Positions 42,714 through 51,196 are shown, counted from the stretch's first letter. The stretch is DNA of 64,000 bases from Herbidospora yilanensis (GCF_001570565.1 NZ_BBXE01000016.1:248001-312000), one strand, 5' to 3'. Translations and numbers: made by a program. The notes: a model not told the origin generated them from the letters alone.

Positions 42714-44021
42714 TCAGGCGACGGTGCAGTTGGCGCCATTGAGGGTGAAGGCGGAGGGGCGGCCGGAGTTGCCCGTGTGGGTGGCCTGGAAGCCGATCTC
42801 GGTGGAGGCCCCCGGGGGCAGGGAGCCGTTGTAGTTGACGTTTCTGGCGGTGACCTGACCGCTGCTCGGGCTGTAGGTGGCGTTCCAGCCGCCGGTGATG
42901 TTCTGCCCACCCGGCAGGGTGAAGACCAGAGACCAGCCGTTGAGAGCGCTGTTGCCGGTGTTGGTGATGGTGAGGTTCTCGGTCAGGCCGTTGTTCCAGG
43001 CGTTGACCGTCACGGTGACGCGGCAGGACGACCCGCCGGGAGACGGCGACGGGGACGGCGAGGGCGAAGGCGACGGCGAGGGGGCGGTCGGGCCGCCGAA
43101 CTGGGTGAAGAAGTTCCAGACCACACCCGGGACCCACGTACGTGAGCCGCTGTCGCCGCCGGCGCCGTCCTGCGGGGCGGCGATGTGGCCGCCGTCGAAG
43201 GCCGCCCAGACGACCGGATAACCACTGCGGCAGCCGGAGTAGGTGGTGACGCGGTGGGTGAGGCTGCCCGCGGCCGGTTCCGGGGGGTTCTGGGCGGTGC
43301 AGCCGTTGTTGGTCACGAACCTGTTGCGCAGCGAGCGGCCGGAGGTGATGTTGTCGCCGATGCCGTGCACGCCGAGGTAGGCGACCGGCTGGGTGCCGCC
43401 GTCGCAGCCGCTCAGAGTGCCGGGAGAGGACTGCACCGCGACGGCGCGGAAGACGTTGGGGCGGGCGCAGGCCAGGGCGAAGCTCATGGCGCCGCCGTAG
43501 CTGAACCCGACGGCGAAGCGCTGGGTGGTCTCCACGCAGAGGTCGGCTTCGATGCGGCGGAGCATGTCGTCGACGAAGACGAGGTCCTCCCCGCCGGTGT
43601 TGGCCCAGCCGTTGCTGATGCCCTGGGGGGCCACGAAGATGGTGCTGTTGTCGGACAGGCGCAACAGTCCGTAGTAGGCCCACACGTCGCGTTGCACGGT
43701 CTGGCCGGTGGCCACGTCGGTGGCGGTGCCGCCCCACCAGTGGAAGCCGAAGACGATCCGGTAGGCCCGGTTGCGGTCGTAGTTGTCGGGGATCCGCAGG
43801 ATGTAGCTGCGGGACTTGCCGCCGCTCTGGATCGTGTTGGTGCCGTTGACCAGGGTCGGGGCCTTGCCGCAGCCGGTGGTCGGAGCCAGCATGGCGGCGG
43901 AGGCGGGGGCGCCGCTCAGCACGGCGGGGATCGTGGCCAGCACGAGGAGCGTGGCTGAGGCGATTGCGGTGAGGATGGATCTACGCCTGCCGGCGTTCGT
44001 CGGGGACGGACTCGAAACCAT
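42714..44021 (-). CDS. Secreted PHB-depolymerase/feruloyl-esterase-type CE1 esterase with CBM2
   Basis: 435 residues from the ATG at 44021, with AAGGAG upstream. A signal peptide (about 1-42, ending ASA) precedes an alpha/beta-hydrolase esterase: nucleophile Ser174 in GFSYGG, likely Asp223 and His279 in GGHIAAP. A (PS)n linker at about 313-328 leads to a CBM2 cellulose-binding module (333-435) closed by Cys333 and Cys432. It probably removes feruloyl or acetyl groups from xylan bound near cellulose. Regulation by a CebR-like repressor is possible (site at 44043). Confidence 0.9.
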   Translation of the reverse strand: MVSSPSPTNAGRRRSILTAIASATLLVLATIPAVLSGAPASAAMLAPTTGCGKAPTLVNGTNTIQSGGKSRSYILRIPDNYDRNRAYRIVFGFHWWGGTATDVATGQTVQRDVWAYYGLLRLSDNSTIFVAPQGISNGWANTGGEDLVFVDDMLRRIEADLCVETTQRFAVGFSYGGAMSFALACARPNVFRAVAVQSSPGTLSGCDGGTQPVAYLGVHGIGDNITSGRSLRNRFVTNNGCTAQNPPEPAAGSLTHRVTTYSGCRSGYPVVWAAFDGGHIAAPQDGAGGDSGSRTWVPGVVWNFFTQFGGPTAPSPSPSPSPSPSPSPGGSSCRVTVTVNAWNNGLTENLTITNTGNSALNGWSLVFTLPGGQNITGGWNATYSPSSGQVTARNVNYNGSLPPGASTEIGFQATHTGNSGRPSAFTLNGANCTVA

Positions 44022-44042
44022 CTGCTGCTCCTTGGTAGGAGG

Positions 44043-44054
44043 GGGAGCGTTCTC
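44043..44054. promoter_or_regulatory. Candidate CebR-like operator upstream of the esterase gene
   Basis: On the minus strand the sequence GAGAACGCTCCC matches 10 of 12 positions of the actinomycete cellulase operator GGGAGCGCTCCC. It lies 22 bases before the esterase ATG. The match is imperfect, so the site is tentative. Confidence 0.4.
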
Positions 44055-44285
44055 GATGACCTGTGAACCGGAGCCCCGCAAATGATTGCGTTAACATCGT
44101 GGACGCCGCTCTCTTCGCAGGCGATCGAGACACCAGTGCAGCGGGAGCAAACAGGAAACCGTCACACCCGGTCAAGGACGAGGTCATTCGGCGACCCCTC
44201 GTGCCATCACTGACCAGGACGGCGACCGCGGTCGGCTGACATGCCGTGATGAAACTTCCACCGGCACGATCGCGGCCGAACTCGT

Positions 44286-44807
44286 TCAGTGGTTCAGCAG
44301 CCAGAACGCGAAACTCACGGGGACGATATAAGACATCCAGGCGAGGACCGGCACCATCAGCGCGGCCGCCATTCTGCTGCTCCGCCAATAGACGAAGAGA
44401 GCGCCGACGGCGAGCAGCCAGAACCACATCGCGTCGACGGCGGCCAGAAAATACCAGTTCAGGGCGAGCACCAAGGGTGTCCACAAGGCGTAGAAGGCGG
44501 TATCGGCAGCCCACCACCACAAGGCGAAAGCCCTGGCTTTCTCATACCAGAGCAGACCGGCGGTCAGAGCGAGGAGGAGTGACGCGAAGGCGAAGGCCGG
44601 CCCGTTGAGCCAGATCGGCAAAGCCCACGACGGCAGGCGAATACTCCGATATTCCCGGTGTGAATCGACCACGAGAACACGGTTGTCCACCATCACGGCG
44701 AGTATGGCGGCAAGGGCCAGCGCCAGCCCCGGCCAGCGCTGGAGCCAATGGCCGCCCGCGTAACCAGCCATGTCCAGGCGCTGCCCACACGCGAGATCGG
44801 TAAACAC
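44286..44807 (-). CDS. Divergent TspO/MBR-like membrane protein
   Basis: 173 residues with five membrane segments. The order LPSWALPIWLNGPAFAF, then ALWTPLVLALNWYFL, then FVYWRSSRMAAALMVPVLAWMSYIVP and a terminal WLLN follows the TspO fold (PSW..P, LNW, terminal N-x-x-x-W/LN). Several conserved TspO residues are changed, so porphyrin binding is doubtful. GTG 44807 is used; an ATG at 44771 is an alternative. The 264 bases upstream to 44285 hold no gene. Confidence 0.6.
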   Translation of the reverse strand: MFTDLACGQRLDMAGYAGGHWLQRWPGLALALAAILAVMVDNRVLVVDSHREYRSIRLPSWALPIWLNGPAFAFASLLLALTAGLLWYEKARAFALWWWAADTAFYALWTPLVLALNWYFLAAVDAMWFWLLAVGALFVYWRSSRMAAALMVPVLAWMSYIVPVSFAFWLLNH

Positions 44808-44900
44808 GCGATCCCGGGGCGGAATCGTCGAGCGGCCGGAGGAGGCTCCCGCTGACGACCGGCACTGGAGACGATCACCGTCCTGGTCGCCCGCTCCCGT

Positions 44901-45557
44901 TTACGCCTGCTCGCCCTTCCTTCGCCGTACCCGCAGCAGCACGACCACTCCGATGACGGCAGCCGCCGCGGCGGTGCCGGCGGCCACGGTGATCACGGCC
45001 GCGGTCGTGCCGCCGCCGGAGCCGGTGAAGCGCAGTCGGCTGGTCTGCTGCCGCGCCGTGTAGAGGGTCTGGGCCGGGGTGGCCGGCGTCTCGGCGGTGA
45101 GCATGGTCCGGTAGTTCTCGTTGAGGTCGGTGAGGGCGCTCACCGTGACGTCGAGGTCGACGGCCGGACGAGGGCAGTCGAAGGTCAGCCGGGCGCCTTG
45201 GGCGACCACTCGTTCCAGCGACTCCAGCCGGCCGGGACACGGGGTGCCGCTCTGCGCGACGGTGATGCGGCCGAGCAGGTAGTCGCGGACCGCCGCGGAT
45301 CGTTGCAGCTTCTGCTCTCCGGTGAGGGCGGTGGACACCGGCCCGTTGGCGGGGTTCTCGAAGGCGCCGAGTGACTGGCCGAGCGCGACCCAGTCGTCTT
45401 CGGCCGCCAGCCAGGCGATGGCCACGTGTGAGCCGTCAACGCTGATCCGCGCGGTGGACGGGGGGCCGAAGGGGTGGGCGGCGGCCGGCGCCGCCGGTGT
45501 GGCGGCCACCGCCGCCGCGGCGAGCAGCGCGCCCGTCAGACGGATACGGAAGGTCAC
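44901..45557 (-). CDS. Hypothetical secreted protein with C-terminal membrane anchor
   Basis: 218 residues. A signal peptide (about 1-27, ending AAA-HPF) is followed by an extracellular domain with two Cys (CPGRLESLERV and FDCPRPAVDLD) that may form a disulfide, then a Gly/Thr linker and a membrane helix (AAAAAVIGVVVLLRV) with a basic RRRKGEQA tail. Overall it has the layout of a wall-facing type I membrane protein. Family not recognised. A terminator-like hairpin and the phosphatase gene follow downstream on the other side. Confidence 0.65.
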   Translation of the reverse strand: MTFRIRLTGALLAAAAVAATPAAPAAAHPFGPPSTARISVDGSHVAIAWLAAEDDWVALGQSLGAFENPANGPVSTALTGEQKLQRSAAVRDYLLGRITVAQSGTPCPGRLESLERVVAQGARLTFDCPRPAVDLDVTVSALTDLNENYRTMLTAETPATPAQTLYTARQQTSRLRFTGSGGGTTAAVITVAAGTAAAAAVIGVVVLLRVRRRKGEQA

Positions 45558-45589
45558 GGGGTCTCCTGTCGAGCCGGCCTGGGGTGGCC

Positions 45590-45612
45590 GGGCCGGCGTG
45601 GTGCGCCGGCCC
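45590..45612 (-). terminator. Hairpin terminator downstream of the phosphatase gene
   Basis: GGGCCGGCG (45590-45598) pairs perfectly with CGCCGGCCC (45604-45612) around TGGTG. On the minus strand it lies 11 bases past the phosphatase stop. Confidence 0.65.
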
Positions 45613-45622
45613 GGCCCGGGTA

Positions 45623-47293
45623 CTACTTGACGGTGATCACCGGGCTGGTGATCTCCTGGGTGGCGCTCTCCAGGTACACCCGGTAGGTGCTGTCCTTGTC
45701 GAGGTCGGCCGGCAGCTTGAAGCCGTAGGTCAGCTTGCCGAGCGCGTCGGCGGTCTGGGTGCCGACGTAGATCCGGCTGTCGACCGTGCCCTTGATGCGG
45801 ATGAGGTAGACCTTCACCTTCTCGGCCGAGTCGTAGCCGAAAGCGGTGGCGGTGAGCTGCTCGCCCGGCGAGACGCTGGTCTTGTCGACGATGACCTGCT
45901 CGCCGGTGTTGCCGGTGCCGAGCTCGGTGACGGTGCGCTCACCGGCGTCGTTCTTGCGGATCAGGAAGCCGTCGTGGTGCTCGCCGTTGGCGTAGCGGGC
46001 CTCGAAGCGGATCTGGTCCTTGTCGACGTCGATCATCTGGTAGAGCTGCGTGTTCTCGCTGCTGCTGATCAGCTCGGCGCCGTTGCCGGTCCAGTTCACG
46101 CCGCCGTTGAGCTCGTACATCTTGCCGCCCGAGACGGAGACCACGTACGAGACGCCGTTGTGCGTGGTCGCGGACTGTCGGGCCGACTTCGGGTTGCCGC
46201 GGCCGTACGAGTGGTCGTGGCCCTGGAGCACCAGGTCGACGCCGTACTTCTCGAACAGCGGGGCCCACTGGGCGCGGACGACCGGGTTGTTGCGGGTGCC
46301 GGTGGTGGAGTAGACGGGGTGGTGGAAGGTCACCACGGTCCACTTGTTCGGGTTGTCCTTGAGGAGGCCCTCCAGCCACGCGGTCTGCTTGGCCATCAGG
46401 TCGGGGATGGACTGCACGTTGGTGTTCAGGCCGATGAAGCGCACGCCCTGGTAGTCCACGTAGTACGCGGTCTTGGCGATGTTCTGGGCGCTCGGGTAGT
46501 CGGTCCAGGCCGGGCCGTTGTCCGGGTACGGGAACTGCGGCACCCAGAACGACGACAACGCGGAGCCGCTGTACTCGTGGTTACCGGTGATGGAGAGGTT
46601 GTTGACCTGGCTGTCGATGAAGCCGCCGGCCTTGAACCACTGGCCCCACTGCTCCTCGCTGTTGGCGGAGTCGATGAGGTCACCGGCGTTGACGATCAGC
46701 TTGGCCTGCGGCCGGTCGGCGAACGCCTGGCGGAACACGCGGGGGACGGCCGAGTCGATGTAGTTCTGCGCGTCGCCGTAGTAGATGAAGGAGAACGGCT
46801 GGAAGGCGGCGGCGGCGGTGGTGAAGTCGTTCCACTCGCTCCAGTTGGTGCCGTCGCCGACGCGGTAGGTGTACCGGGTGGCGGGCTTGAGGCCGGTGAA
46901 CTCGACCGTGTGGTACGTCGAGGCGTACCCGAGAGTGGTGTTGACCGGGGTGCTCGACTGGGCCTTCACGTTGGTGACGGCGCCGGCGGCGGGGGCGACC
47001 TCGCCCAGCGCGCGAGGCGACTCCAGGATCTCGGCCTGGGCGACATCGGCGGTGGCGTTGGCGCGCCAGGTGACCTTCTGGGACGCGGAAGGCGTGGCGG
47101 TCGGGGTGAGGATGACCCGGTCGGGCATCGGGGTGGGCTTGTGGATCTCGGCGGCGGGGAACTTCGGCGGTGCGGCGGCGCCGAACGCCATCGGGCTGAA
47201 GGACAGACCGCCGACGAGCAGCGCGCTGGCGCCGATCACGGTCAGTTTGGCCTTCCGGGTCCGCGGGGACCAGGGTCGGGTGGCGTCACTCAC
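45623..47293 (-). CDS. Secreted purple acid phosphatase-type metallophosphoesterase
   Basis: 556 residues from a GTG at 47293 (AGGAG 11 bases upstream; a GTG at 47305 is an alternative). A signal segment (about 12-40) is followed by a fibronectin-like N domain (about 60-165) and the metallophosphatase domain. Metal-binding motifs: YYGDAQ, NAGDLIDSA, TGNHEYSG, VTFHHPVY and GHDHSYGR. These are the dinuclear centre residues of purple acid phosphatases. A C-terminal Ig-like part ends the protein. It probably releases phosphate from organic esters outside the cell. No clear PHO box was seen. Confidence 0.9.
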   Translation of the reverse strand: MSDATRPWSPRTRKAKLTVIGASALLVGGLSFSPMAFGAAAPPKFPAAEIHKPTPMPDRVILTPTATPSASQKVTWRANATADVAQAEILESPRALGEVAPAAGAVTNVKAQSSTPVNTTLGYASTYHTVEFTGLKPATRYTYRVGDGTNWSEWNDFTTAAAAFQPFSFIYYGDAQNYIDSAVPRVFRQAFADRPQAKLIVNAGDLIDSANSEEQWGQWFKAGGFIDSQVNNLSITGNHEYSGSALSSFWVPQFPYPDNGPAWTDYPSAQNIAKTAYYVDYQGVRFIGLNTNVQSIPDLMAKQTAWLEGLLKDNPNKWTVVTFHHPVYSTTGTRNNPVVRAQWAPLFEKYGVDLVLQGHDHSYGRGNPKSARQSATTHNGVSYVVSVSGGKMYELNGGVNWTGNGAELISSSENTQLYQMIDVDKDQIRFEARYANGEHHDGFLIRKNDAGERTVTELGTGNTGEQVIVDKTSVSPGEQLTATAFGYDSAEKVKVYLIRIKGTVDSRIYVGTQTADALGKLTYGFKLPADLDKDSTYRVYLESATQEITSPVITVK

Positions 47294-47576
47294 GTCGAGC
47301 TTCACTCCTGAGGAAGGGGACTTCGTCCCACCGAAGGGGCACGGTGGGATGTCCGAATCCACGCAGAATCGGTTGGCCAAAGATCCACCAGAACCTTGCC
47401 GCGAAGTGAACTGACGATCTCCTCCGCGCTGTTGTGAGCAACGTCACCCGAGGTCAGGCCGGGGGAGCCGAGCCGTCATCAGGACTCCGTACGGCTGACA
47501 CCTGGCGTTGAGGTGATATTTCACATGATGCGGAAGTCTGGGGGGTCAGCATGATCGCCCGTCAGGACAGGTGCCG
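47294..47576. other. Intergenic region with a leader hairpin
   Basis: No gene is seen. TCCCACCG (47326-47333) pairs with CGGTGGGA (47342-47349), placing a hairpin in the probable leader of the phosphatase mRNA. The rest holds no recognisable site. Confidence 0.4.
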
Positions 47577-48071
47577 ATGACCGTAGCCCGGCAGACCGCC
47601 CGCCGGCCGTTCCGCCTTCTGACGATGGCGCCGGCCGTGCTCGCGCTCGGCGCGCTCTTCGTCGTCCCGGCGACTACGGCCGTCCACAAGGGCGACGACT
47701 TCATCACCCCGGAGACGACCGGAGTGCTCAACCTGGAAGCGGGCGAGTGCTTCACCGACCCGGAGTACTCCCCGGCGGCGGGCGAGGAGATCGTCCTTTA
47801 CACGCCCTGCGACCAGCACGCCGACAACCAGTCCTACGGCTTCGTGCACGCCGACGACGGGCCCTACGACCGTGCCGGGCTGGCCGCGTTCGGCTGGAGC
47901 AGGTGCGAGCGGGGGTTCGTGCACTATTGGCCCGGCGCGGCGGAGGGGGAGCTGTCCTACTATCCGATCCTGCCGACCGCCGAGACCTGGGCGGACGGCG
48001 ACCGCGACATCATGTGCGTGGTCTACGACCCCCGAGGCGAGCTGGCCGGCTCGATGTTGCCCCGGGCCTGA
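47577..48071 (+). CDS. Secreted septum-formation-family-like protein
   Basis: 164 residues from the ATG at 47577 (AGGA nine bases upstream). A signal peptide (about 10-35) precedes a domain with four conserved-type Cys: LEAGECFTDPEY, YTPCDQHADNQSYGF, GWSRCERGF and DIMCVVYDP. This resembles the Septum_form family of actinobacterial secreted proteins. Function unknown. The reading frame stays open for another 69 codons past the TGA (see next feature). Confidence 0.65.
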   Translation: MTVARQTARRPFRLLTMAPAVLALGALFVVPATTAVHKGDDFITPETTGVLNLEAGECFTDPEYSPAAGEEIVLYTPCDQHADNQSYGFVHADDGPYDRAGLAAFGWSRCERGFVHYWPGAAEGELSYYPILPTAETWADGDRDIMCVVYDPRGELAGSMLPRA

Positions 48072-48119
48072 GACCGCATTCCACAAGCGACCGTCGACCA
48101 CGAGTCCGACGGCGACTTC

Positions 48120-48278
48120 GTGCCCCTGAACACCGCCGACAACCGGCTGCGCCTGGCACTCGGCGTGGTCCTGTCGCGCCCCGGCCGCACCCGGCTCCTG
48201 GCCCTCGCCGGAAAGGTGCTGCCGGAGACGGTGAAGGCGCGCATGACACGCACGATGATCCGGCCCGGTCGCGACTGA
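48120..48278 (+). pseudogene. Small open frame in phase with the upstream gene; remnant or 52-residue peptide
   Basis: From a GTG at 48120 the frame encodes 52 residues, rich in Arg and Leu (ADNRLRLALGVVLSRPGRTR, then GKVLPETVKARMTRTMIRPG). The same frame is open back to the TGA at 48069. No ribosome-binding site is seen. It looks like the C-terminal end of a larger enzyme, so a decayed gene is the simplest reading. A short real peptide cannot be excluded. Confidence 0.35.
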
Positions 48279-48355
48279 GCGATCCAGCCGCACATGTTTG
48301 CCCATGTCATCGCGGGTAGGGATGACTGGCCATCCGCGACGAGAGGAACGATGAC

Positions 48356-48595
48356 ATGCAATTCGATCCCGCTCACGAGCCCGGCTCGCCTGAGGGAATG
48401 ACGTCGCGCGAAGTGAACGGCCGCAGCGAACTGGCCAAATGGATCAGCGGGACCCATGTGTTCCCGGCCGATCGCGCCGCTCTGCTGAAGCAGGCCCAGT
48501 CCGAAGGGGCGCCGGACATCGTCCTGGCTCTCGTGCGGTCGATTCCCGACCGTACGTACGAGAACCTCCAGGACGTCGTCGACGAACTCGGCTAG
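48356..48595 (+). CDS. DUF2795 protein
   Basis: 79 residues, with GAGAGG upstream of the ATG. SELAKWISGTHVFPADRAAL and LVRSIPDRTYENLQDVVDEL match the DUF2795 family of small actinobacterial proteins. Function unknown. The stop overlaps the convergent decarboxylase gene by four bases. Confidence 0.85.
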   Translation: MQFDPAHEPGSPEGMTSREVNGRSELAKWISGTHVFPADRAALLKQAQSEGAPDIVLALVRSIPDRTYENLQDVVDELG

Positions 48596-50046
48596 TGCTG
48601 GTCCTTGACGACGTGGATCGTCTTCAGTGAGGAGTCCCAGGCGTCCGGGATGACCATTCCCGCGCGCAGGCCGCTGGTCAGGTAGGTCAGCACGTCGTCG
48701 GTGAGCCGCTCGCCGGGCAGCGCGGCCGGGACGCCCGGCGGGTAGGGGGTGAGCATCTCGGCGGAGATCCGTCCCGCGGCCTCGTCCACCGAGACCTGCT
48801 CGATCTCGGCGAAGAAGGCGTCCCGGGGCGGCATGACCTGTTCGAGGCGCAGGTCGCCGGGCAGCCGCACCTCGGCGGGCGGCATGTCGGCGGCGTGCGC
48901 GCCGAGGTCGCGCAGGGCGGTCAGCAGCGCCTCGGCCGACTTCTCGTCGTCGGCGTGGGTGAGCTGGGCGCTGATCCGGCGGTGGTCGGCCAGGTGGATG
49001 TTGATGTGGTGGTGCTCGCGGAGCCAGTCGGCCATCAGGTAGCCGGAGGCTCCGGTCTGCGCGATGTCGATGATCACCTGCAGCGGGTCCATGTCGGCGG
49101 TCAGGCCGTCGTACTCCGCGTGGCCGTACACGTGGAAGCCGTCGATGTCGTCCACGGCCGCGCGCACGTGGTGGGCCAGCGCCAGGGCGCGGTCGTAGAT
49201 CGTGTGGCCGTGCTCGACCATCTGCCGCCGCCAGCCGTCGAGCGCGGCGTAGATCAGCACGGACGAGCTCGTGGTGTTCAGCAGGTCGGAGCGGGCCTTC
49301 AGCAGGCTCGGGTCGATGCGGTCGCCCTGGAGGTGGAAGACCGAGCTCTGCTCCAGGGCCGAACCCATCTTGTGCACGGACGTCACGCACATGTCCGCGC
49401 CGGAGTCCATCGCCCAGGTCGGCAGGTCGGGGTGGAACGGCAGGTGGGCGCCCCAGGCCTCGTCCACGAGAAGCGGCCTGCCGTGCTCGTGGCACACGCG
49501 GGTCAGCGCCGACAGGTCGGCGCAGGTGCCGTAGGGCGTCGGGCTGACCACCAGGACGCCCTTGGCGTCGGGATGGGCCTCCAGGGCGGCGGCGAACGCC
49601 TCGACCGACGGCGGGTGGGCCAGGTGCCGCTCCTGATCCCACGTCGGGTCGACCCAGACCGGGATCACCCCGGTCAGGACCAGCCCGGAGCCGACCGACT
49701 TGTGCACGTCGCGGCCGATGACGAGCTTCTCTCCGGGCCCGGCCGTCGCCATGATCGCCGTCTTGACCGAGAGCGAGCTGCCGCACGTGCTGAAGAACGC
49801 CCGGTCGGCGCTGACGGCGTCGGCCATCAGCTCCTCGGCCTCCTGCAGGATGCCGCCGGACGACTGCCGGTCGTCGAGCCCGGCCGTGGCCAGCACGTCC
49901 GACCGGAACACGTCCATGCCCATGACCTCGGCGACCCGGGGATCCACCCCCCGTCCCTGCTTGTGGCCGGGCGGGGTGAACGGGGTCTGCCCGCTGGCGT
50001 GGTAGGCGGCGAGGGCTTCCAGAACGGGTGCGCGTGAATGGTCCAC
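48592..50046 (-). CDS. Group III Orn/Lys/Arg decarboxylase (short form)
   Basis: 484 residues from a GTG at 50046 (GGAAGG nine bases upstream), giving the common opening VDHSRAPVLEALAAYH. The PLP fold-type I domain has FFSTCGSSLSVKTAIM, DEAWGAHLPFHPDLP and the PLP-Lys in TSVHKMGSALEQSS. The C-terminal domain is the short Gram-positive type, without the N-terminal wing of Adi/LdcI. It makes cadaverine, agmatine or putrescine; substrate unclear. On the minus strand it follows the CDF gene by about 70 bases. Confidence 0.88.
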   Translation of the reverse strand: MDHSRAPVLEALAAYHASGQTPFTPPGHKQGRGVDPRVAEVMGMDVFRSDVLATAGLDDRQSSGGILQEAEELMADAVSADRAFFSTCGSSLSVKTAIMATAGPGEKLVIGRDVHKSVGSGLVLTGVIPVWVDPTWDQERHLAHPPSVEAFAAALEAHPDAKGVLVVSPTPYGTCADLSALTRVCHEHGRPLLVDEAWGAHLPFHPDLPTWAMDSGADMCVTSVHKMGSALEQSSVFHLQGDRIDPSLLKARSDLLNTTSSSVLIYAALDGWRRQMVEHGHTIYDRALALAHHVRAAVDDIDGFHVYGHAEYDGLTADMDPLQVIIDIAQTGASGYLMADWLREHHHINIHLADHRRISAQLTHADDEKSAEALLTALRDLGAHAADMPPAEVRLPGDLRLEQVMPPRDAFFAEIEQVSVDEAAGRISAEMLTPYPPGVPAALPGERLTDDVLTYLTSGLRAGMVIPDAWDSSLKTIHVVKDQH

Positions 50047-50116
50047 GATTGGGGCCCTTCCCGGCATGTCCGAGAAAAGCCCCAACCGCCGGGTGATTTT
50101 CTTTTGAGGCCGGGGA

Positions 50117-50779
50117 TCAGCCGCAGCAGCCGTCGGCGCAGCCGCCCGTGCGGGCCCCGGCCGTGGGCAGGGGGACGCAGCAGGCCTCGCCGCGCCATGC
50201 CTCGCGGCCTTCCTTCACCGCCACGGCCGCGATGACCAGGGCGGCGATCGGGTCGGCCCACGACCAGCCGAACAGGCTGTTGAGCGCCAGGCCGACGAGC
50301 AGGACGCCGGACAGGTAGGTGCACAGCAGGGTCTGCTTGGAGTCGGCGACCGCGCTGGCCGAACCCAGCTCGTGTCCGGTCCGGCGTTGCGCGTACGACA
50401 GGAACGGCATGATCACCAGCGACAGACCGGCCAGGACGAGCCCGGCCGTGGAGTGTCCGGCCTCCCCCGCGCCGAGCAGGGCGCGCACGGCGTCGAAGGT
50501 CACGTACGCGGCCAGGGCGAAGAACGAGACCGCGATCACCCGCAGGGCCGTTCGTTCGCGGCGCTCGTGGTCGGCGACGGAGAACTGCCAGGCCACCGCG
50601 GCGGCCGAGGCGACCTCGACGACGGAGTCGAGGCCGAAGCCGATGAGCGCGGCCGACGAGGCGGCGGTTCCGGCGCTGATCGCGACCGCCGCCTCGATGA
50701 CGTTGTAGGTGATCGTGGCGGCGACCAGCCACCGGATGCGGCGCTGTAACGTCGCCCGGCGGGTCACGACGGTGGTCAT
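50117..50779 (-). CDS. Cation diffusion facilitator (CDF) metal exporter
   Basis: 220 residues with six membrane helices. ATITYNVIEAAVAISAG and ALIGFGLDSVVEVASAAAVA are the CDF metal-site helices. The tail ends CCVPLPTAGARTGGCADGCC, with five Cys that may bind metal; the long cytoplasmic domain of typical CDFs is missing. The ATG overlaps the arsR-type stop (ATGA). It probably exports Cd2+, Zn2+ or a similar ion under control of the regulator upstream. Confidence 0.88.
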   Translation of the reverse strand: MTTVVTRRATLQRRIRWLVAATITYNVIEAAVAISAGTAASSAALIGFGLDSVVEVASAAAVAWQFSVADHERRERTALRVIAVSFFALAAYVTFDAVRALLGAGEAGHSTAGLVLAGLSLVIMPFLSYAQRRTGHELGSASAVADSKQTLLCTYLSGVLLVGLALNSLFGWSWADPIAALVIAAVAVKEGREAWRGEACCVPLPTAGARTGGCADGCCG

Positions 50780-51132
50780 GGCGCCTCTCCGGCCGGGCAC
50801 AGGGTCACTTCGTGGCCGGTGGCCTGGAGCAGGTGTTCGGCCGAGGCGAGCAGGTCCATCAGTTCGGGGCGGGTGAGGGCGTAGAAGGACTGGCGGCCCT
50901 CCGTCCGGTAGTCGACGAGACCACAGCCGCGCAGGCAGGCCAGGTGCTTGGAGACGGTCGACTGGGCCAGCCCGAGTTCCGCGGTCAGGTCGACGACCCG
51001 GGCCTCGCCCCGGGCGAGGCGCTGCACGATGCGCAGGCGGGTCTCGTCGGCCAGGGAATGGAACAGGGCGGCCGCCGGGGGGACGCCGGCGGCGATGTCC
51101 GCGCTGACGCAACGCTCGCTATTGATCGCCAT
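50776..51132 (-). CDS. ArsR/SmtB-family metal-responsive repressor (CmtR-like)
   Basis: 118 residues from the ATG at 51132. Winged helix: SLADETRLRIVQRLARGEAR and LAQSTVSKHLACLRGCGLVDY. Cys66 and Cys70 match the metal ligands of mycobacterial CmtR (LSCLRGCGLV), and Cys112 in the tail matches its third. An extra Cys8 is near the N terminus. CmtR senses Cd2+ and Pb2+; the same metals are likely here. It is first in an operon with the CDF exporter. A nested palindrome lies directly upstream. Confidence 0.9.
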   Translation of the reverse strand: MAINSERCVSADIAAGVPPAAALFHSLADETRLRIVQRLARGEARVVDLTAELGLAQSTVSKHLACLRGCGLVDYRTEGRQSFYALTRPELMDLLASAEHLLQATGHEVTLCPAGEAP

Positions 51133-51133
51133 G

Positions 51134-51158
51134 TCGCGATGATAGCTATGGATCGCGA
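51134..51158. promoter_or_regulatory. Nested palindromic operator before the arsR-type gene
   Basis: TCGCGAT (51134-51140) and ATCGCGA (51152-51158) form an inverted repeat around another palindrome, ATAGCTAT (51142-51149). It touches the regulator's start codon region and so could block transcription. Probably the binding site of the CmtR-like protein; it may also affect the divergent lipoprotein gene starting at 51197. Confidence 0.6.
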
Positions 51159-51196
51159 TCGATGTCCGGCGAAGCCGAACGTGCGAGACTCGCGGG

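Noticed and set aside
47370-47420. Possible PHO box upstream of the purple acid phosphatase
   Set aside because: Only one GTTCAC-like unit is seen; the 11-base direct repeats of an actinomycete PHO box are not convincing.
48069-48071. Selenocysteine or programmed read-through at the TGA
   Set aside because: No SECIS-like hairpin was recognised and the upstream protein looks complete; listed only as an open question.
48592-50085. Decarboxylase start at 50085
   Set aside because: That codon is TTG without a ribosome-binding site; GTG 50046 has GGAAGG upstream and gives the usual N terminus.
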